A DNA stretch of 48,195 nt from Methylomonas sp. (lineage in GTDB: Bacteria > Pseudomonadota > Gammaproteobacteria > Methylococcales > Methylomonadaceae), in assembly GCA_026989395.1 (NCBI GenBank), contig JALSJK010000142.1:1-48195 (forward strand), in the 5' to 3' direction. The translations under genes were made by a program, and so were the position numbers. Below, one piece after another: positions 26,971 through 35,102 of the stretch (positions are counted from its first letter, which is position 1; each line of letters opens with the position of its first letter). Under the pieces are notes generated by a model that saw only the letters and a list, made by a program, of their open reading frames with translations, did no database searches and had not been told where the DNA came from.

Positions 26971-27005
26971 AACATAGTTTAATTATAAAATAATTAAACT
27001 ATGTT
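26971..27005. repeat. Perfect 16-bp inverted repeat, partly repeated at 25701
   Basis: Left arm AACATAGTTTAATTAT, centre AAA, right arm ATAATTAAACTATGTT. The right arm plus one base also occurs at 25701-25717 in the same orientation. There is no T-run after it, so it is not a standard terminator; it may be a regulator-binding site or the scar of a rearrangement. Confidence 0.75.
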
Positions 27006-27066
27006 ATTTAGCACGCCATTGTACCTGTAGAACCTCCCGTCCGAAAGACAGCCAGCAGAATTTAGC

Positions 27067-27693
27067 ATGTCAATACAGCAAGAAATAATTCTACGATATC
27101 GCTCAGAAGACCATGCAAGATTTCAGATTCCTGAAAAACTCAGCCAGGAGAATGCAGCTTTTCTCCTGCAAAAGGAAATATTACAAATTCCTGGCGTCTA
27201 CAGGGTTTTCGTCTACTGCAAACAAGGCAAACTTGCTATCCACTTCATTCCTGAACTATTAAGTTTTCCAGAATTAGCAAAACAGCTCTCTATGATTGTT
27301 AATGACCTTGAAAAACAAGGCCATCTGAAACAACAAAAAAACAGATCCAAACCCAGAAAAAATTCATCGCTTTTTTCCCTTAAAGAAAAAATCAAAAAAT
27401 CCGGACCCAGCCAATGGGCCAAGGAAAAATATGTCGACACCAAAGATACAGCCAGAGCAGTGGGTATCTTGGCCAAATTAGGCTTAAAAAATAAATCAGG
27501 CATCTTAAAGGATCCCGAAAAAACCATGATTAATTTCTTTAATGACATCCTGGTTCTATACCTGATTAAAAGCCATTGGCATTTAATCACGCAACATTGG
27601 ATCCTCCGTCCCTTTCGTTACCGTTATGAGTGGCTAACTGTTTTTTACCTAATGTATTTACTGGTACGCTCAAGAATGCCAGAAAAAAAATAA
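27067..27693 (+). CDS. HMA2-like domain protein with C-terminal hydrophobic region
   Basis: 208 residues. Residues ~5-85 follow the heavy-metal-associated-2 pattern (ARFQIPEKL...LQKEILQIPGVYRVFVYCKQGKLAIHF) without a CxxC. A very basic linker (KNRSKPRKNSS) leads to an amphipathic stretch and a terminal hydrophobic segment (EWLTVFYLMYLLV). The same fold pattern recurs at the N-terminus of the next gene's product. Probably membrane-associated on the cytoplasmic side, third gene of the cluster. The start has a weak ribosome-binding site. Domain call is by eye. Confidence 0.65.
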   Translation: MSIQQEIILRYRSEDHARFQIPEKLSQENAAFLLQKEILQIPGVYRVFVYCKQGKLAIHFIPELLSFPELAKQLSMIVNDLEKQGHLKQQKNRSKPRKNSSLFSLKEKIKKSGPSQWAKEKYVDTKDTARAVGILAKLGLKNKSGILKDPEKTMINFFNDILVLYLIKSHWHLITQHWILRPFRYRYEWLTVFYLMYLLVRSRMPEKK

Positions 27694-27701
27694 GCTGCTC
27701 C

Positions 27702-30182
27702 ATGACCCCAAAAAATCTGCAACCCAAGCATTTTCAGATTTTCCATCAACTGAAATCCCGGCTCCGAATTTTCTCGCCCGCATTAACACAGGATGCGGAA
27801 CGCGCTTATATTTTTGCCATTATTCTAAAAAAAAGACCTGAGATTAAATCTGTCAAAGTTGTTCCGGAAATTGGATCGGTAACAATCTATTTTGACAATA
27901 ATAAACTGCCAAAAACCAATTTAATCATTATCCTGGATACAATTCTGGGTAATATTGGACAAAAAAAGCTTAACTTGGGTCAACAACAATCCAACACCGC
28001 TGATCCTACCGCCCCAGAACGAGATATGAGTCTTTCCATCGAAGGAATGACTTGCGCATCTTGCGCACTACTCCTTGAACTCAGTTTGAGAAAAGACCCT
28101 AGAATATCCAAGGCCAGCGTCAATTTTGCTTCTGAAATCGCCACAATTACCGGGTGCTTGACACGTAAGGATTTTGCCAACATCATCAGTTCACTGGGAT
28201 ACAAACCTAATACAATGGACACTCTAGCCCAAAGACAACTGATCATTGAAAAAGAACAGCAACGACTGCAGTCAGCAAAAAGACGTGTCATTTGGGCCAG
28301 CTTACTAAGCTTACCAGTCGTGGCTATTGGTATGGCCATGCCTCGTTCCAGATATCTTCACTGGCTACAGTTTTTTTTATCAACACCCGTCATATTAGGC
28401 GCAGGCCGGCCTTTTTTTGACAAGGCATGGAAACTTGCAAAACAAGGCACTGCCAACATGGATAGCCTGATTGCAATTGGCGTTGGTTCAGCTTATGGCT
28501 ACAGCATTCCAGTTTTGATAAGAAATGGCCGCCATTTATATTTTGAAGCTGCCGCCGCCATTATTTCTTTCGTCTTATTAGGCCGCTACATGGAAGAAAA
28601 AGCGAGGGGAAAAGCGGGAGAAGCCATCCGAAAATTAATTGATCTTCAACCGCAAAAAGCAACTCTGTTAAAAAATGGAAAAGAATATATTGTCGATGTT
28701 GATGAAATCAAACCTGGAGACATGTTACTGGTTCGCCCCGGCGAAAAAATACCCACGGACGGCAAGGTAGTGGAAGGACTTTCCAGCATCGATGAAGCCA
28801 TGTTGACAGGCGAAAGCATTCCGGTTATTAAAGAAACTGGCCAGAAAGTTTTTGCTGGATGTGTTAATGGTAATGGCAGTTTAACTATCCGTGCAACAGC
28901 AGTCGGCCTGGATACTGTGCTTGCCAACATTGTCCACATGGTAGACCAGGCTCAATCAACTAAATTACCGGTACAAAAACTGGTTGATCGCGTATCAGCT
29001 ATTTTTGTTCCTTCGGTAATGGTTTTTTCAGCCCTGACTTTTATTTTTTGGACTATATCGGGTGCTCGCTTTACCACTGCATTCAGCAATGCCATTTCTG
29101 TCCTGCTGATCGCCTGCCCATGCGCATTAGGGCTGGCAACGCCGATGGCAATAATGGTTGGAGCCGGTCAATCAGCTCGACGAGGCGTTTATATTCGCAA
29201 TGGTGAAAGCCTTGAATTGGCAAATCACTTGACGACTATTATTTTTGATAAAACAGGAACGATCACTGAAGGAAAACCGGAAGTAACTGATTTTTTCAAT
29301 GTCAGTAATTACAGCGATGAACTGGTCATTAAACTTTGTGCTTCAGCCGAAAATAACTCCGAACACTTTCTTGCCAAGGCGATTATCAATTACGCCAAAC
29401 ATTCAACTAATTACAAGCCCGAGAAAGTCACACAATTCTCAGTAACACCCGGCAAAGGACTCATCGCGAAAATTGACTGCTATCAGTTACTTATTGGCAA
29501 TAAGATCTGGCTGGAAGAACAGGATATTGACATCACCCTGCTTACAGATACCGCCTACAAACTCGGAGGCTCGGGAAAAACTCCTGTATTTGTTGCTATC
29601 AATGGCAAAGCGGCAGCTATTTTTGGTATTGCCGATAGCCCCAGAAAACAAGCCAAATCCGCATTACAAGCACTCAATCAACTTCATATCCAGTCTCTCA
29701 TGGTAACAGGAGATACCAAAGCAACTGCTGAATATATTGCTAAACAGGTTGGAATTTCAACCGTTATCGCCCATGCAACTCCAGAACAGAAATTGACAAC
29801 TATTCATCACCTACAAGACCAAGGAGAGAAAGTCGGGATGATTGGCGACGGTATCAACGATGCCCCGGCTCTGGCAGCCGCAGATGTTGGATTTGCGATT
29901 GGCCATGGGACTGATATCGCCATTGAATCGGCCGATATCACACTAGTTAATGGCGATATCAGTAAAGTCGCAGAAACTATTGAATTAAGCTCATTTACCA
30001 TGCGTATCATAAAGCAAAATCTGTTTTGGGCTTTTGGCTACAATACTATTGCCTTACCCGTTGCTGCTGCGGGAAAACTCAACCCAATGATTGCATCTCT
30101 TGCAATGGCCTTGAGCTCAGTGTCAGTGATTATCAATTCATTACGCATCACATCCAGAAAATATCTCGATCATGACAATTGA
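27702..30182 (+). CDS. P1B-type heavy-metal ATPase with HMA2 and HMA domains
   Basis: 826 residues from the ATG at 27702; the frame to 27630 overlaps the previous gene. Order: HMA2-like domain (~15-70, SRLRIFSPAL, IGSVTIYFD), HMA domain with GMTCASC (C118/C121), membrane helices, TGES (369-372), TM4 CPC (472-474), phosphorylated D516 in DKTGT, MVTGD, GDGINDAP, then GYNTIALP and MALSSVSV in the last helices. CPC, YN and MxxSS are the Cu(I)-ATPase (P1B-1) signature. The normally conserved SEHP of the nucleotide domain reads SEHF (H555-F556). It overlaps safE by 11 bp. Likely moves Cu(I) or a similar ion out of the cytoplasm, perhaps to a cuproenzyme or an internal membrane compartment. Confidence 0.92.
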   Translation: MTPKNLQPKHFQIFHQLKSRLRIFSPALTQDAERAYIFAIILKKRPEIKSVKVVPEIGSVTIYFDNNKLPKTNLIIILDTILGNIGQKKLNLGQQQSNTADPTAPERDMSLSIEGMTCASCALLLELSLRKDPRISKASVNFASEIATITGCLTRKDFANIISSLGYKPNTMDTLAQRQLIIEKEQQRLQSAKRRVIWASLLSLPVVAIGMAMPRSRYLHWLQFFLSTPVILGAGRPFFDKAWKLAKQGTANMDSLIAIGVGSAYGYSIPVLIRNGRHLYFEAAAAIISFVLLGRYMEEKARGKAGEAIRKLIDLQPQKATLLKNGKEYIVDVDEIKPGDMLLVRPGEKIPTDGKVVEGLSSIDEAMLTGESIPVIKETGQKVFAGCVNGNGSLTIRATAVGLDTVLANIVHMVDQAQSTKLPVQKLVDRVSAIFVPSVMVFSALTFIFWTISGARFTTAFSNAISVLLIACPCALGLATPMAIMVGAGQSARRGVYIRNGESLELANHLTTIIFDKTGTITEGKPEVTDFFNVSNYSDELVIKLCASAENNSEHFLAKAIINYAKHSTNYKPEKVTQFSVTPGKGLIAKIDCYQLLIGNKIWLEEQDIDITLLTDTAYKLGGSGKTPVFVAINGKAAAIFGIADSPRKQAKSALQALNQLHIQSLMVTGDTKATAEYIAKQVGISTVIAHATPEQKLTTIHHLQDQGEKVGMIGDGINDAPALAAADVGFAIGHGTDIAIESADITLVNGDISKVAETIELSSFTMRIIKQNLFWAFGYNTIALPVAAAGKLNPMIASLAMALSSVSVIINSLRITSRKYLDHDN

Positions 30183-30891
30183 TTACGCCGTTTATGGTTC
30201 GGCTTTATTAGTCGGCTTTTTTGGCAGCGGCCATTGCATGGGAATGTGTGGCGCACTGGTTTCCGGTTTTTTCATGAAAACCGGAAAGAAATCAGTCTGG
30301 CCCTACATTACTTACCATCTTGCCAGGATCAGCATTTACACGATTGTCGGCATCATCGCAGCAACAATTGGCGTCGCTTTGGTTTCAACGGGTCTGATAG
30401 GAAAAATACAGGGATTCTTGCAGGTATTTATCGGTTTTTTTGTCATTATGCTCGCTTTAGGCATTCTGGGCATTACGCCCTGGCAATTTTCAATGAAACT
30501 CCTGCCCACCCAAATTATCCATAAAATTTTCCTGACTGCTGCAAAACGTGGCTCGGCCGTGGGCGCCGCATTAGGAGGCATGCTGAATGGCGTTATGCCC
30601 TGCCCGTTAACTTTTGCCATGGCGGTTAACGCTACCACTGCCAGTTCGCCTCTTGAGGGAGGTCTGATGATGTTGTCTTTAGGACTGGGAACTTTGCCGA
30701 CCATGTTGTTTGTAACTTTCGCCTTTGCCAGACTCGGGACAAAATTCCGAGGTTATATGTTAAAATCGGCCGCAATCATCATGATTGTTATGGGAGCAAA
30801 TACCATGTATAAAGGCATCAGCTTTTTGGGCTACAGAGGCGGATATGCCGATATTATTCAAAATACCGAAATGCTGCATATGAACCATTAA
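30172..30891 (+). CDS. SafE/UreH-type (TauE-like) membrane protein
   Basis: 239 residues, about six membrane helices. FGSGHCMGMCGALVSGF is the signature of the 'sulfite exporter TauE/SafE' or UreH-like family; in many proteobacteria such a gene accompanies ccoI/ccoS in cbb3-oxidase clusters. A second motif, GGMLNGVMPCPLTFAMAV, keeps the paired half-site. Cys and Met in these motifs could handle a metal. Starts inside the ATPase gene, so translation is coupled. Fifth gene of the cluster. Confidence 0.85.
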   Translation: MTIDYAVYGSALLVGFFGSGHCMGMCGALVSGFFMKTGKKSVWPYITYHLARISIYTIVGIIAATIGVALVSTGLIGKIQGFLQVFIGFFVIMLALGILGITPWQFSMKLLPTQIIHKIFLTAAKRGSAVGAALGGMLNGVMPCPLTFAMAVNATTASSPLEGGLMMLSLGLGTLPTMLFVTFAFARLGTKFRGYMLKSAAIIMIVMGANTMYKGISFLGYRGGYADIIQNTEMLHMNH

Positions 30892-30901
30892 CAAATGCTT
30901 C

Positions 30902-31693
30902 ATGAAACTCTCTCAGGAAGATCAGCGCAAACTGGCTGAAGCTGCAAAAATTCTGGCACATCCCAGTTTTACCCACAAAATCACCCAATCAGCAGCCCAA
31001 ACTATCGAAAAAACAACGCAACTACTCCCTGAACGGTTAACAAAGTCGTTAACCCGAATAACACGTTCAACTTTGGAAAAATCGCTTGATAGTGCATTAT
31101 TGACCTTACATCCTCAAAAGCACTCCCAACCTAGAAAAAAAACCCACCAGTTATTTGCCAGCATCAGCGGCGCGGCAGGAGGTGCGTTTGGGCTTCCGGC
31201 ATTAGCCGTAGAACTTCCTGTCTCAACTACTATTATGCTTCGCTCGATTGCAGAAATTGCCCGCAGTCAGGGCGAGGATATTAATTCTCCGGAGACCAAA
31301 CTCGCCTGTTTGGAGGTTTTTGCTCTGAGTCAGGAGGCGACGCCAACAAAGGATGCTGAGACTGGTTATTATGCAATTCGGTCATTATTGGCAAAATCCA
31401 TTTCTGATGCCGCTTCACGCTTGACTGTCCAAGAATTAAGCAAACAAAGCTCTCCGGCACTGGCTAAATTATTAAATTCTATCGCTGCTCGCTTCAGCAT
31501 CCCTGTTTCAGAAAAAATGACCGCACAATCCATTCCAGCTATTGGTGCCATTGGTGGTGCTTCAATCAACCTCTTATTCATCCGATACTTTCAGGAAATT
31601 GCTGAAGCCCATTTCACTATAAGATTTCTGGAAAAAAAATACACCGCTCAGCATATCGAGAAGCTATTCAAGTTGGCAGCAGATCGTCTCTAA
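30902..31693 (+). CDS. EcsC-family protein
   Basis: 263 residues. The EcsC core is visible: ISGAAGGAFGLPALAVELPVSTTIMLRSIAEIARSQGEDI, then LACLEVFALS and a second small-residue segment (SIPAIGAIGGASINLLFIRYFQEIAEAHFTIRFLEKKY). The family is named after Bacillus EcsC and its function is unknown; the Gly/Ala-rich amphipathic segments suggest membrane contact. Ten bases after the SafE gene, last of the cluster. Confidence 0.85.
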   Translation: MKLSQEDQRKLAEAAKILAHPSFTHKITQSAAQTIEKTTQLLPERLTKSLTRITRSTLEKSLDSALLTLHPQKHSQPRKKTHQLFASISGAAGGAFGLPALAVELPVSTTIMLRSIAEIARSQGEDINSPETKLACLEVFALSQEATPTKDAETGYYAIRSLLAKSISDAASRLTVQELSKQSSPALAKLLNSIAARFSIPVSEKMTAQSIPAIGAIGGASINLLFIRYFQEIAEAHFTIRFLEKKYTAQHIEKLFKLAADRL

Positions 31694-31817
31694 AAAAGTC
31701 AGCTCCTACATTGCAATCCCGCTGAAACTTACATTTCGGAACAAAAGATGCTTGTTTTTAGCGCTGATTTTTGGATAATAGCAGTAAATCATTACTTATA
31801 TTGCCTGTCATCTCCAA

Positions 31818-32801
31818 GTGCAAATTGGTCCATATAAACTAATAAATAATCTGATTTTAGCGCCAATGGCCGGTGTTACCGACCAGCCTTTCAGAAAAAT
31901 ATGCAAAAAGTTTGGCGCGGGCCTGACCGTTTCTGAAATGGTAGCTTCCAACCCCGCACTGCGTACGCATAAACGTACTTTGCTTAAAACAGATCACCAA
32001 AACGAACCCGGCCCCATTTCTGTTCAGATTCTCGGAGCTGACCCCCTGCAAATGGCCGAAGCCGCCAAATTTAATGTTGCTCGTGGCGCTCAAATTATTG
32101 ATATTAATATGGGATGTCCTGCCAAAAAAGTTTGTTCTGTCGCTGCTGGCTCTGCTTTATTACGGGATGAGCAGTTAGTCAAAAAAATACTGAGGGCAGT
32201 CGTTAATAGTGTAGACGCCCCGGTTACCTTAAAAATCAGAACTGGCTGGGATCAACACAGTCGAAATGCAGTAAAAATAGCCGAAATTGCCGAACAAGAA
32301 GGCATTGTTGCTTTAGCTGTTCATGGTCGTACCCGAGCATGCGGCTTTAAAAACACCGTTGAATACGAAACCATCAAAAAAATCAAACAATCTGTAAATA
32401 TCCCAATTATTGCCAATGGTGATATTGATTCTGCAGAAAAAGCGAGAGCAGTCTTGCGATTTACTGATGCCGATGGCATCATGATCGGCCGCTCAGCACA
32501 AGGCAAGCCCTGGATTTTCAGGGAAATACAAAGCATTCTTGAAACTGGGGTGAAGATTTCCCCGCCTTCTATTCAGGAAATACAGGCCATTGTCTACAGC
32601 CACCTTGATTCGCTTTATCACTTCTATGGCAATCAAAGCGGTGTTAGAATGGCCCGTAAACACATTGGCTGGTACTTTAATGGTCTATGGAAAGTACCTC
32701 CAACAATTATAAAAAAAATATACCAGGCAGATCACCCTGATGATCAACTGGCACTCGTAATGAACGTTTTTCAGCAACTCAAACTTGGTCAAACAGCATA
32801 A
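31818..32801 (+). CDS. dusB: tRNA-dihydrouridine synthase B
   Basis: 327 residues, GTG start. FMN-dependent reduction of tRNA uridine. APMAGVTDQPFR, the catalytic Cys in MGCPAKKV, and ANGDIDS with MIGRSAQGKPW for FMN are all in place. Directly followed by fis (2 bp), the classical dusB-fis operon. Confidence 0.96.
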   Translation: MQIGPYKLINNLILAPMAGVTDQPFRKICKKFGAGLTVSEMVASNPALRTHKRTLLKTDHQNEPGPISVQILGADPLQMAEAAKFNVARGAQIIDINMGCPAKKVCSVAAGSALLRDEQLVKKILRAVVNSVDAPVTLKIRTGWDQHSRNAVKIAEIAEQEGIVALAVHGRTRACGFKNTVEYETIKKIKQSVNIPIIANGDIDSAEKARAVLRFTDADGIMIGRSAQGKPWIFREIQSILETGVKISPPSIQEIQAIVYSHLDSLYHFYGNQSGVRMARKHIGWYFNGLWKVPPTIIKKIYQADHPDDQLALVMNVFQQLKLGQTA

Positions 32802-32803
32802 CT

Positions 32804-33094
32804 ATGGAAACATCACAACAAAATCAAAATAGTGAATTTGTCACGATTAAAAGCCGACGGACTGGAGATTTACCTTTATCCGGGCAAGTTAAAATAGCAG
32901 TTGATAATTATTTTTCGCAACTCAATGGCTTTGAATCAACAAATCTATACGAACTTGTTATCCGGGAGGTCGAAAAGCCGCTTATTGAAGCAACCCTGGA
33001 AAATCTTGGTCATAATCAGACCAAAGCGGCAAAAACGCTAGGTCTAAGCCGTAGCACACTACGTAAAAAAATGGATCAATATGGGCTCAGTTAA
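32804..33094 (+). CDS. fis: Nucleoid-associated DNA-binding protein Fis
   Basis: 96 residues, standard size. The C-terminal helix-turn-helix (NQTKAAKTLGLSRSTLRKKMDQYGL) matches E. coli Fis almost residue for residue; the core LYELVIREVEKPLIEATLE is also typical. It bends DNA and regulates rRNA and recombination. Translationally linked to dusB. Confidence 0.96.
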   Translation: METSQQNQNSEFVTIKSRRTGDLPLSGQVKIAVDNYFSQLNGFESTNLYELVIREVEKPLIEATLENLGHNQTKAAKTLGLSRSTLRKKMDQYGLS

Positions 33095-33487
33095 GGCCAT
33101 CAAACCCCAACTCTAAAAAAGCTCTCGAACTTGCAACATACCTTTCGCGTAAGAATACGACTTTATCGTGAAAACTTTTTTTGTGGAAAATTTGTAAAAA
33201 TAACCATTTCGAAATGCGAAAGGTATCTTTAGGGGCATGTACGAAATAACTTCATCAACTCGTTTGTCTTTTTGACCGTCTTCTACGTTGTGGCAACACA
33301 GTTACATAGTTTGCTATACGCCTGCCACCACGCCTTGAAGATAAACAAAAATCCTACGCCAGTTGTCGAATTTATTCCGTGCGCGTTCTTTATCAATCTC
33401 CTTTAATCTACGAAAAAGATAAAGCCTCCCTCAAATCCAGCATGTTATAATTTTCGCCTTTTTAGCATGTAAGCTTTCGGGAGAAAT
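33095..33487. other. Intergenic fis-purH, 393 bp
   Basis: Holds an 11-bp inverted repeat ATACCTTTCGC / GCGAAAGGTAT (33138-33148 / 33216-33226) around a 67-base AT-rich loop, a degenerate family A-like element (33239-33384), a TATAAT (33446-33451) and GGGAG before the purH ATG. No ORF. Confidence 0.6.
33239..33384. repeat. Degenerate relative of family A element
   Basis: Imperfect terminal repeats (33240-33260 against 33361-33381, about 17 of 21 matching). The interior shares TTGCTATACGCCTG, a GCCTTG and an AAAAATC in the same order and spacing as the family A elements at 6434 and 11827, but the ends differ. Probably a sister subfamily. Confidence 0.6.
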
Positions 33488-35047
33488 ATGAAAAAACTGA
33501 TTACACGCGCATTAGTCAGTGTTTCTGATAAATCCGGTATTGTCGAATTCTGTCAGTCATTATCTCAACTAGGTATTGAAATTCTTTCTACGGGCGGCAC
33601 AGCAAAAATTTTGGCCGAAAATGATATCCCTGCCATTGAAATTGCTGATTATACCGGCTTTCCCGAAATGATGGATGGACGAGTAAAAACCCTTCACCCA
33701 AAAGTACATGGCGGCATATTAGGACGACGTGGAATTGATGACGAGGTTATGGCTAACAATGACATCAAGCCAATTGATATGGTTGTTGTTAACTTATATC
33801 CTTTTGAGCAAACGACAGCCAAACCGGGCTGTGATCTGGCCACTGCAATTGAAAATATTGATATTGGTGGCCCAACAATGATCCGCGCAGCAGCAAAAAA
33901 TTATCATGATGTCGCGGTTGTTATCGATCCTGATGATTATCAGGAAATCCTGACTGAATTGCATTCGAGTGATTCCAAACTCAGTGAGGAAACACGCTTT
34001 AAACTGGCACAGAAAAGTTTTTCCCATACTGCAAAATATGACACCGCAATCGCCAGTTATCTTGGCAAAACCAATGATACCAAGTTCCCAGAAACATTAA
34101 ACCTGCAATTTCATCACGGGCAATCGCTTCGTTATGGCGAAAACCCGCATCAACAGGCTGCCTTTTACCAGGAAAAAACACCCCCTTCCGGTACCATTTC
34201 AGCCGCTACCCAACACCAGGGCAAAGCGCTATCTTATAATAACATTGCCGATGCCGATGCCGCACTTGAATGCGTAAAATCGTTTTCAGATCAGCCAACT
34301 TGCGTTATTGTCAAACACGCCAACCCTTGCGGAGTTGCGCAAGCAGACAATATTCTGGATGCCTATAATCTGGCGTTTGCCACCGACCCTACTTCTGCTT
34401 TCGGAGGTATTATTGCGTTTAATCAAGAATTAGACGAAGCCACTGCTAAAGCAATCATTGACCGACAATTTGTCGAGGTCATTATCGCGCCAACTATTTC
34501 TGCAACTGCTCTCTCACAACTTTCAAGTAAAGCAAATATTCGTGTCTTGGAATCTGGCATCTGGACCAGCGGCGACGAACCTTCCCTGGATTTCAAAAGA
34601 GTCGCCGGCGGGTTATTGGTACAAGACGGCGACCACGGAAAAATCAGTGCCGCCGAGCTAAAAACAGTCACTAAACGCGCCCCAACAGATCAGGAACTGG
34701 ATGATCTGTTATTTGCCTGGAAAGTCGCAAAATTTGTTAAATCCAATGCCATTGTCTACTGTAAGGGTGGTCAAACAATCGGTATCGGCGCTGGTCAAAT
34801 GAGCCGTGTTTACTCGGCAAAAATTGCCGGCATTAAAGCCGCAGATGAAAACCTTGAGGTTGCCGGTTCTGTGATGGCCTCTGATGCATTCTTTCCTTTT
34901 CGGGATGGTATTGATTCTGCCGCAGAAGCCGGAATCACGGCTGTCATACAGCCCGGAGGGTCAATGCGTGATAATGAAGTAATTGCCGCAGCAGATGAAC
35001 ATGACATGGCGATGGTTTTCACAGGTATGCGCCATTTCAGGCATTAA
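33488..35047 (+). CDS. purH: Bifunctional AICAR transformylase / IMP cyclohydrolase
   Basis: 519 residues; performs the last two steps of IMP synthesis. The N-terminal MGS-like cyclohydrolase part has [20 protein letters not shown] and [16 protein letters not shown]; the transformylase part has [12 protein letters not shown], the catalytic KHANPCGVA and [31 protein letters not shown] precedes the start. Followed by purD after 55 bp. Confidence 0.97.
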   Translation: MKKLITRALVSVSDKSGIVEFCQSLSQLGIEILSTGGTAKILAENDIPAIEIADYTGFPEMMDGRVKTLHPKVHGGILGRRGIDDEVMANNDIKPIDMVVVNLYPFEQTTAKPGCDLATAIENIDIGGPTMIRAAAKNYHDVAVVIDPDDYQEILTELHSSDSKLSEETRFKLAQKSFSHTAKYDTAIASYLGKTNDTKFPETLNLQFHHGQSLRYGENPHQQAAFYQEKTPPSGTISAATQHQGKALSYNNIADADAALECVKSFSDQPTCVIVKHANPCGVAQADNILDAYNLAFATDPTSAFGGIIAFNQELDEATAKAIIDRQFVEVIIAPTISATALSQLSSKANIRVLESGIWTSGDEPSLDFKRVAGGLLVQDGDHGKISAAELKTVTKRAPTDQELDDLLFAWKVAKFVKSNAIVYCKGGQTIGIGAGQMSRVYSAKIAGIKAADENLEVAGSVMASDAFFPFRDGIDSAAEAGITAVIQPGGSMRDNEVIAAADEHDMAMVFTGMRHFRH

Positions 35048-35102
35048 GTTATTTTTTCAACAAAAATAGCGCTCAAAACGAAATTTTTTAATACCAAATA
35101 CC

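Noticed and set aside
26971-27005. 35-bp palindrome as a rho-independent terminator
   Set aside because: The stem is almost all A/T and no T-run follows, so a terminator call is not supported.
27630-27701. Upstream start of the P1B ATPase at 27630
   Set aside because: The added residues come from within the previous gene in another frame; the ATG at 27702 follows that gene's stop and gives the HMA2-like N-terminus.
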